This document shows, one piece after another, positions 63,747 to 64,000 of a stretch of 64,000 nucleotides of DNA (position 1 is the first letter of the stretch; the number at the start of each line of letters is the position of its first letter). The notes under the pieces were generated by a model, which had not been told where the DNA came from, ran no database searches, and saw nothing but the letters and a program-made list of their open reading frames with translations. Source of the DNA: Eubacteriales bacterium (lineage in GTDB: Bacteria; Bacillota; Clostridia; Lachnospirales; Lachnospiraceae). The stretch spans positions 62,001 to 126,000 of the forward strand of contig JAUNPU010000007.1 of the NCBI GenBank assembly GCA_030536555.1. The letters are read 5' to 3'. Position numbers and translations under genes: made by a program.

Positions 63747-64000
63747 ATGGAGACAAAGAATATTATGATCGTCGGCGTAGGCGGGCAGGGAACCCTGCTT
63801 ACCAGCCGGATATTAGGCGGCATCATGCTGGATGCCGGATATGATGTAAAGTTATCTGAGGTACATGGTATGGCACAGCGCGGAGGAAGCGTGGTCACCT
63901 TCGTGCGGTACGGAGACAAGGTGGCAGAGCCGATTGTGGAGGAAGGTCAGGCAGATGTGCTGATCGCATTTGAGCGGCTGGAAGCACTGCGCTATGCTCA
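63747..64000 (+). CDS. iorB: indolepyruvate:ferredoxin oxidoreductase, beta subunit (cut by window end)
   Basis: The frame starts at ATG 63747 (AGGAG 7 nt upstream) and is open to the end. It reads METKNIMIVGVGGQGTLLTS, then VHGMAQRGGSVVTFVRYGDKV, the gamma-domain pattern of 2-oxoacid:ferredoxin oxidoreductases. It pairs with IorA encoded 80 nt upstream. Only 84 codons are visible. Confidence 0.93.
   Translation, partial: METKNIMIVGVGGQGTLLTSRILGGIMLDAGYDVKLSEVHGMAQRGGSVVTFVRYGDKVAEPIVEEGQADVLIAFERLEALRYA

Noticed and set aside
1..64000. tRNA, rRNA or known riboswitch genes
   Set aside because: Reading the intergenic spaces gave no cloverleaf with the conserved GGTTCRA arm and no recognised riboswitch core. 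A covariance-model scan would be needed to be certain.

Overview
The window reads as a low-redundancy stretch of a Clostridia chromosome, most likely a gut Lachnospiraceae (clostridial cluster XIVa type). Reasons: the operon orders rimP-nusA-ylxR-ylxQ-infB-rbfA-nrnA-truB-ribF and hprK-murB-rapZ-whiA-HPr-like-dnaE-pfk, SigA-type promoters with 17-nt spacers, strong Shine-Dalgarno sites, TTG/GTG starts, and families common in that group (DUF1846, DUF1653, DUF4358, DUF6145-like, YlxR/RnpM). The taxonomic call is inference; no rRNA is present.

Layout. (1) 1-7204: the end of an acyl-CoA dehydrogenase, EtfB, EtfA, an AMP-forming acyl-CoA ligase, a small protein with a desulforedoxin-type Cys centre, and two unrelated permeases (YkvI-like, GntP-like). 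This is a plausible uptake, activation and flavin-based redox module for an unknown carboxylate. Two LysR regulators follow on the opposite strand. (2) 9411-19366: an MBL-fold enzyme, then the translation/RNA operon rimP to ribF. (3) 19367-25281: an AT-rich gene-free stretch, a YbaK-type deacylase, a DUF1846 protein, a lipoprotein glycosidase-like protein, and a gene-free region carrying a facing pair of about 170-nt structured repeats. (4) 25297-40267: uvrC, hprK, murB, rapZ, whiA, a Crh-like HPr with Glu15, dnaE, pfk, dusB, greA, and a lysyl-tRNA synthetase fused to an extra C-terminal tRNA-binding domain. (5) 40268-57000: an accessory island, mostly AT-richer and mosaic. It holds an AbiE type IV toxin-antitoxin pair, an XRE regulator, acetyltransferases (one frameshifted), a tetracycline ribosomal-protection gene, Fic, GrpB, a DedA-like protein, a glycosyltransferase, a decayed relaxase, and a GntR/M20 hydrolase/AGCS symporter cassette. 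Three nested sets of direct repeats (24 bp, about 479 bp, 398 bp) mark at least three joining events. (6) 57056-64000: a DUF4358 lipoprotein, MBOAT acyltransferase and DHHW protein (probable polysaccharide acylation), then a phenylacetate-CoA-ligase-like gene with iorA and the start of iorB (arylpyruvate oxidation).

The most interesting signals are: the inverted pair of structured repeats with compensatory stem changes at 23979-24491; the Cys-rich desulforedoxin-like protein in the Etf cluster; the nested repeat architecture around the tet gene; two homologous structured leaders (42081-42163 and 50021-50101) in front of unrelated genes; and in-frame minisatellites in several otherwise conserved genes. 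No CRISPR array, rRNA, tRNA or complete insertion sequence was recognised.
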